DNA from: Paludibacteraceae bacterium
GTDB taxonomy: Bacteria; Bacteroidota; Bacteroidia; Bacteroidales; Paludibacteraceae
Direction of reading: 5' to 3'
Length of the DNA: 7,839 nucleotides
Assembly (NCBI GenBank): GCA_017646225.1
Contig: JAGCMZ010000208.1
Location: forward strand, 1 to 7,839
Shown here: piece after piece, positions 6,039 through 7,839 of the stretch
Position numbering within the stretch: the stretch's first letter is position 1
Layout of the letters: every line of letters starts with the position of its first letter
Position numbers and translations under genes: made by a program
Notes under the pieces: generated by a model
What the model was told of the DNA's origin: nothing
Databases searched by the model: none
The model's input: only the letters and a program-made list of their open reading frames with translations

Positions 6039-7457
6039 TTATTTAAGTTCGTGTTTTGCTATCAACTCCAAGGTTGGTATGTCTATTTTCTTGGCAAAGA
6101 TGGAATGATCTGCATCCATAACGTACATCATAGGTGTGGTAGACGTATCGTACCAATACCAATAATTTGACACACGTTTCGGATCCCAAACATTTACCAA
6201 CGCACTCATATCATGTTTAGTTACAAACTGTTGCCACTCCTCTTTATCTTCGAGCATGTACACTGCCACTATTTTGATACGAGGATCGTCTTTGTACTTT
6301 TTAGCAAATTCTGCCAACACGGGTGTAGTTTTTCGGCAATGACCACAACTGGGTTCGTAAAAATACAAGACCGTTATTTGCGAACCACCCATGTCGTACA
6401 AAGATTTATACATGCCATTCGCATCGGAAAGATAGATATTATGTGCTTTCATGCCCACCAACGAGCGTTCTATCTTGTTGATTTCATTGGTTATATTAGC
6501 CAGCAAGGTAGAATCTGCCCAAGTAGCCTCGCCCGATAGATAATATCGCTTACCTACCTCTACCAACAAGTTATCCATACCCATAATTTTGCTCTTAACC
6601 GAATAGTTGAGCACATGACTGGCCATAATTTGGAAGGTTGTGTCATTTCCTTTACTGCGTTCAATCATTTGCAAAGCACTAGGAATAATAGAATCGTTGA
6701 TTTGCAACAGCACTTTATCTAGATAGGTAGTAAGGGTATTGTTGATATAAGGTGTACGATAGGTACGCACATCCGACAACGCCAAATTATCCAAGTAGTG
6801 ATTTTTGTAAAACAGGTAGCGATGCATGGCCTTGCACGAATCTACATTGGCACAATTATCGGTATTGGTCCATTCGGGCAACTCGGGCACCATCAATCCT
6901 TTGATAAACAACCCCAACATACCATTAGGATAGGTATTTATCAATTCATTTTGCTTCGCTCTTACCGATTCAGACAACGATGCCATTTGTTCGCTCAATG
7001 CTTTCTTATCGTCTTCGCTAGCTTCTTTGTATTGCTCTTGCAATTTATTTAATTCCGCTTGTTTAGCGGCTAAAAACTTGGTATAATTGGCAAAATCAAC
7101 TGACTGACTAGCTCCCTCTAATACCATATTTTGTGCCATCTGCATGGTATCCAACTGAACCGAGAAAGTTTGGTCGTCACCAATCAACAAATCGGCATAT
7201 TTACCACTTTTTAGGTACAACACGTACATGCCTTCTGGCAATTTCTTTTCGGCTGTAAAAACGCCGTTGCCTTTTTTGTCCAACTGCAACGAATCCTGCA
7301 CATACAATTTACCCATGTAATAATTGCCCAAAAAGATTTTGTCCAGCTTTAAATCGGGTGCTTTAATCTTTATGGCATAATCGTTTGTTGCCCTTGCTGC
7401 CCACAAAGGCAATACACAAAATAGCAAAAGTGCTATACACCAATTTCTATATTTCAT
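6039..7457 (-). CDS. Secreted thioredoxin-fold protein with DUF5106-type middle region (TlpA-like)
   Basis: Predicted envelope thiol-disulfide protein of 472 residues. Residues 1-23 form a signal peptide (MKYRNW, a hydrophobic core, then AARA before TNDY); there is no lipobox. Residues about 26-115 are a beta-rich N-terminal domain like DUF4369. Residues about 127-175 are Glu/Lys/Gln-rich and probably coiled coil. The region around PELPEW (191-196) resembles DUF5106. The C-terminal thioredoxin domain (about 345-472) carries the redox motif CGHC at 371-374 after YFYEPS and the usual cis-proline at Pro442 (TSTTP), so it should be redox-active. Start choice: ATGs at 7487, 7463 and 7457 are all in frame; 7457 is preferred because a normal signal peptide begins there and overlap with the upstream M24 gene is smallest (11 bp). 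Partner and substrate are unknown. Bacteroidota carry many such proteins, and the neighbours do not reveal its target. Confidence 0.88.
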   Translation of the reverse strand: MKYRNWCIALLLFCVLPLWAARATNDYAIKIKAPDLKLDKIFLGNYYMGKLYVQDSLQLDKKGNGVFTAEKKLPEGMYVLYLKSGKYADLLIGDDQTFSVQLDTMQMAQNMVLEGASQSVDFANYTKFLAAKQAELNKLQEQYKEASEDDKKALSEQMASLSESVRAKQNELINTYPNGMLGLFIKGLMVPELPEWTNTDNCANVDSCKAMHRYLFYKNHYLDNLALSDVRTYRTPYINNTLTTYLDKVLLQINDSIIPSALQMIERSKGNDTTFQIMASHVLNYSVKSKIMGMDNLLVEVGKRYYLSGEATWADSTLLANITNEINKIERSLVGMKAHNIYLSDANGMYKSLYDMGGSQITVLYFYEPSCGHCRKTTPVLAEFAKKYKDDPRIKIVAVYMLEDKEEWQQFVTKHDMSALVNVWDPKRVSNYWYWYDTSTTPMMYVMDADHSIFAKKIDIPTLELIAKHELK

Positions 7458-7839
7458 AAGCATATTTTTTAAACCATGATATTTCATCGGAGGTTAAATA
7501 AGGCAGACAAACTACCTCTACCCTACGATGATACTCATTTATCCAATCTATTTCGGTTTGCGTTAATAAACTTTTATCAATAGCACTGCATTGCAAAGGA
7601 ATATACGTCAGTGTTTCAAAAAATAATTCGCCATTTGTATCCTTTTGCACTGCCAACATATTTTCGATACGAACCCCAAATTGTCCTGCTAAATAACAAC
7701 CAGGTTCATCCGATAAGACCATACCTTCCTTTAAAGGTTTAACGGATTTAGGACTTAGACGTGTCCCCTCTTCGTGAACATTCAACACAATTCCTACCCC
7801 ATGCCCAGTTCCGTGTCCGTAATCAAAGCCATGATTGCG
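7447..7839 (-). CDS. M24 family metallopeptidase, Xaa-Pro aminopeptidase (aminopeptidase P) type, C-terminal part only
   Basis: This is the last 130 residues of a gene whose start lies beyond the right edge. The family removes an N-terminal residue that precedes proline, using two metal ions. Visible catalytic-core motifs, numbered within the fragment, are DYGHGTGHG (6-14), VHEEG (21-25), DEPG (44-47) and GVRIEN (55-60). By comparison with E. coli aminopeptidase P, His13, Glu45 and Glu59 are the expected metal ligands and His9/His22 the other active-site histidines; the two metal-binding aspartates would lie upstream, outside the window. The tail from about residue 70, with IDKSLLTQTEIDWINEYH, matches the C-terminal extension (Peptidase_M24_C) of long aminopeptidase P proteins, so the full protein is probably near 600 residues. 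The stop codon TAG lies inside the start region of the next gene, an overlap that suggests co-transcription. No signal peptide can be judged. Family assignment is firm; exact substrate is inference. Confidence 0.93.
   Translation of the reverse strand, partial: RNHGFDYGHGTGHGVGIVLNVHEEGTRLSPKSVKPLKEGMVLSDEPGCYLAGQFGVRIENMLAVQKDTNGELFFETLTYIPLQCSAIDKSLLTQTEIDWINEYHRRVEVVCLPYLTSDEISWFKKYAYEI

Noticed and set aside
7447..7788. M24 gene as a complete short protein starting at an internal GTG at 7788
   Set aside because: The same frame continues upstream to the window edge with the essential DYGHGTGHG motif, so this is the 3' end of a longer gene and not a separate small gene.

Overview
The window reads as ordinary core chromosome of a Bacteroidota bacterium, most likely order Bacteroidales. 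Evidence: a PorZ-type component of the type IX secretion system (found only in Bacteroidota), a DoxX/MauE-like BT_3928-family protein, a DUF1599 protein and a DUF5106/thioredoxin envelope protein; no Shine-Dalgarno sequences but A-rich leaders; and one good Bacteroidota-type promoter (a TTG box and TAnnTTTG). The DNA is moderately AT-rich throughout. I see no mobile element gene, RNA gene or CRISPR array.

All eight genes lie on the minus strand and are read from high to low coordinates. In transcription order: the 3' end of an M24 metallopeptidase (aminopeptidase P type, cut by the window edge); a secreted thioredoxin-fold protein that overlaps it; a 119-bp spacer with direct and inverted repeats (5920-6038); a gamma-class carbonic anhydrase-like hexapeptide protein; a 36-bp gap that completes a promoter; then a tight five-gene run of DUF1599, the BT_3928-family membrane protein, tpiA, rdgB and porZ. 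Within this run the junctions are a 4-bp ATGA overlap, an 11-bp gap, a 5-bp gap and another 4-bp ATGA overlap, so it is very probably one operon starting at the promoter near 5390-5420. No gene-free stretch exceeds 300 bases. The 31 bases after porZ (1-31) hold nothing I can support, including no clear terminator.

Functionally the run mixes central metabolism (triose-phosphate isomerase), nucleotide-pool cleaning (RdgB) and envelope biogenesis (PorZ, which works with the PorU sortase and A-LPS at the outer membrane in Porphyromonas gingivalis). DUF1599 and the BT_3928-family protein have no settled function. The thioredoxin-fold protein and the BT_3928-family protein both point to envelope or thiol chemistry, but the sequence does not show that they act together.

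I do not find a clear undescribed multi-gene system. The points most worth following are the repeat-bearing spacer, the internally duplicated DUF1599 protein beside a membrane protein with a CGC motif and a thioredoxin-like tail without CxxC, and the translational coupling of porZ to housekeeping genes.
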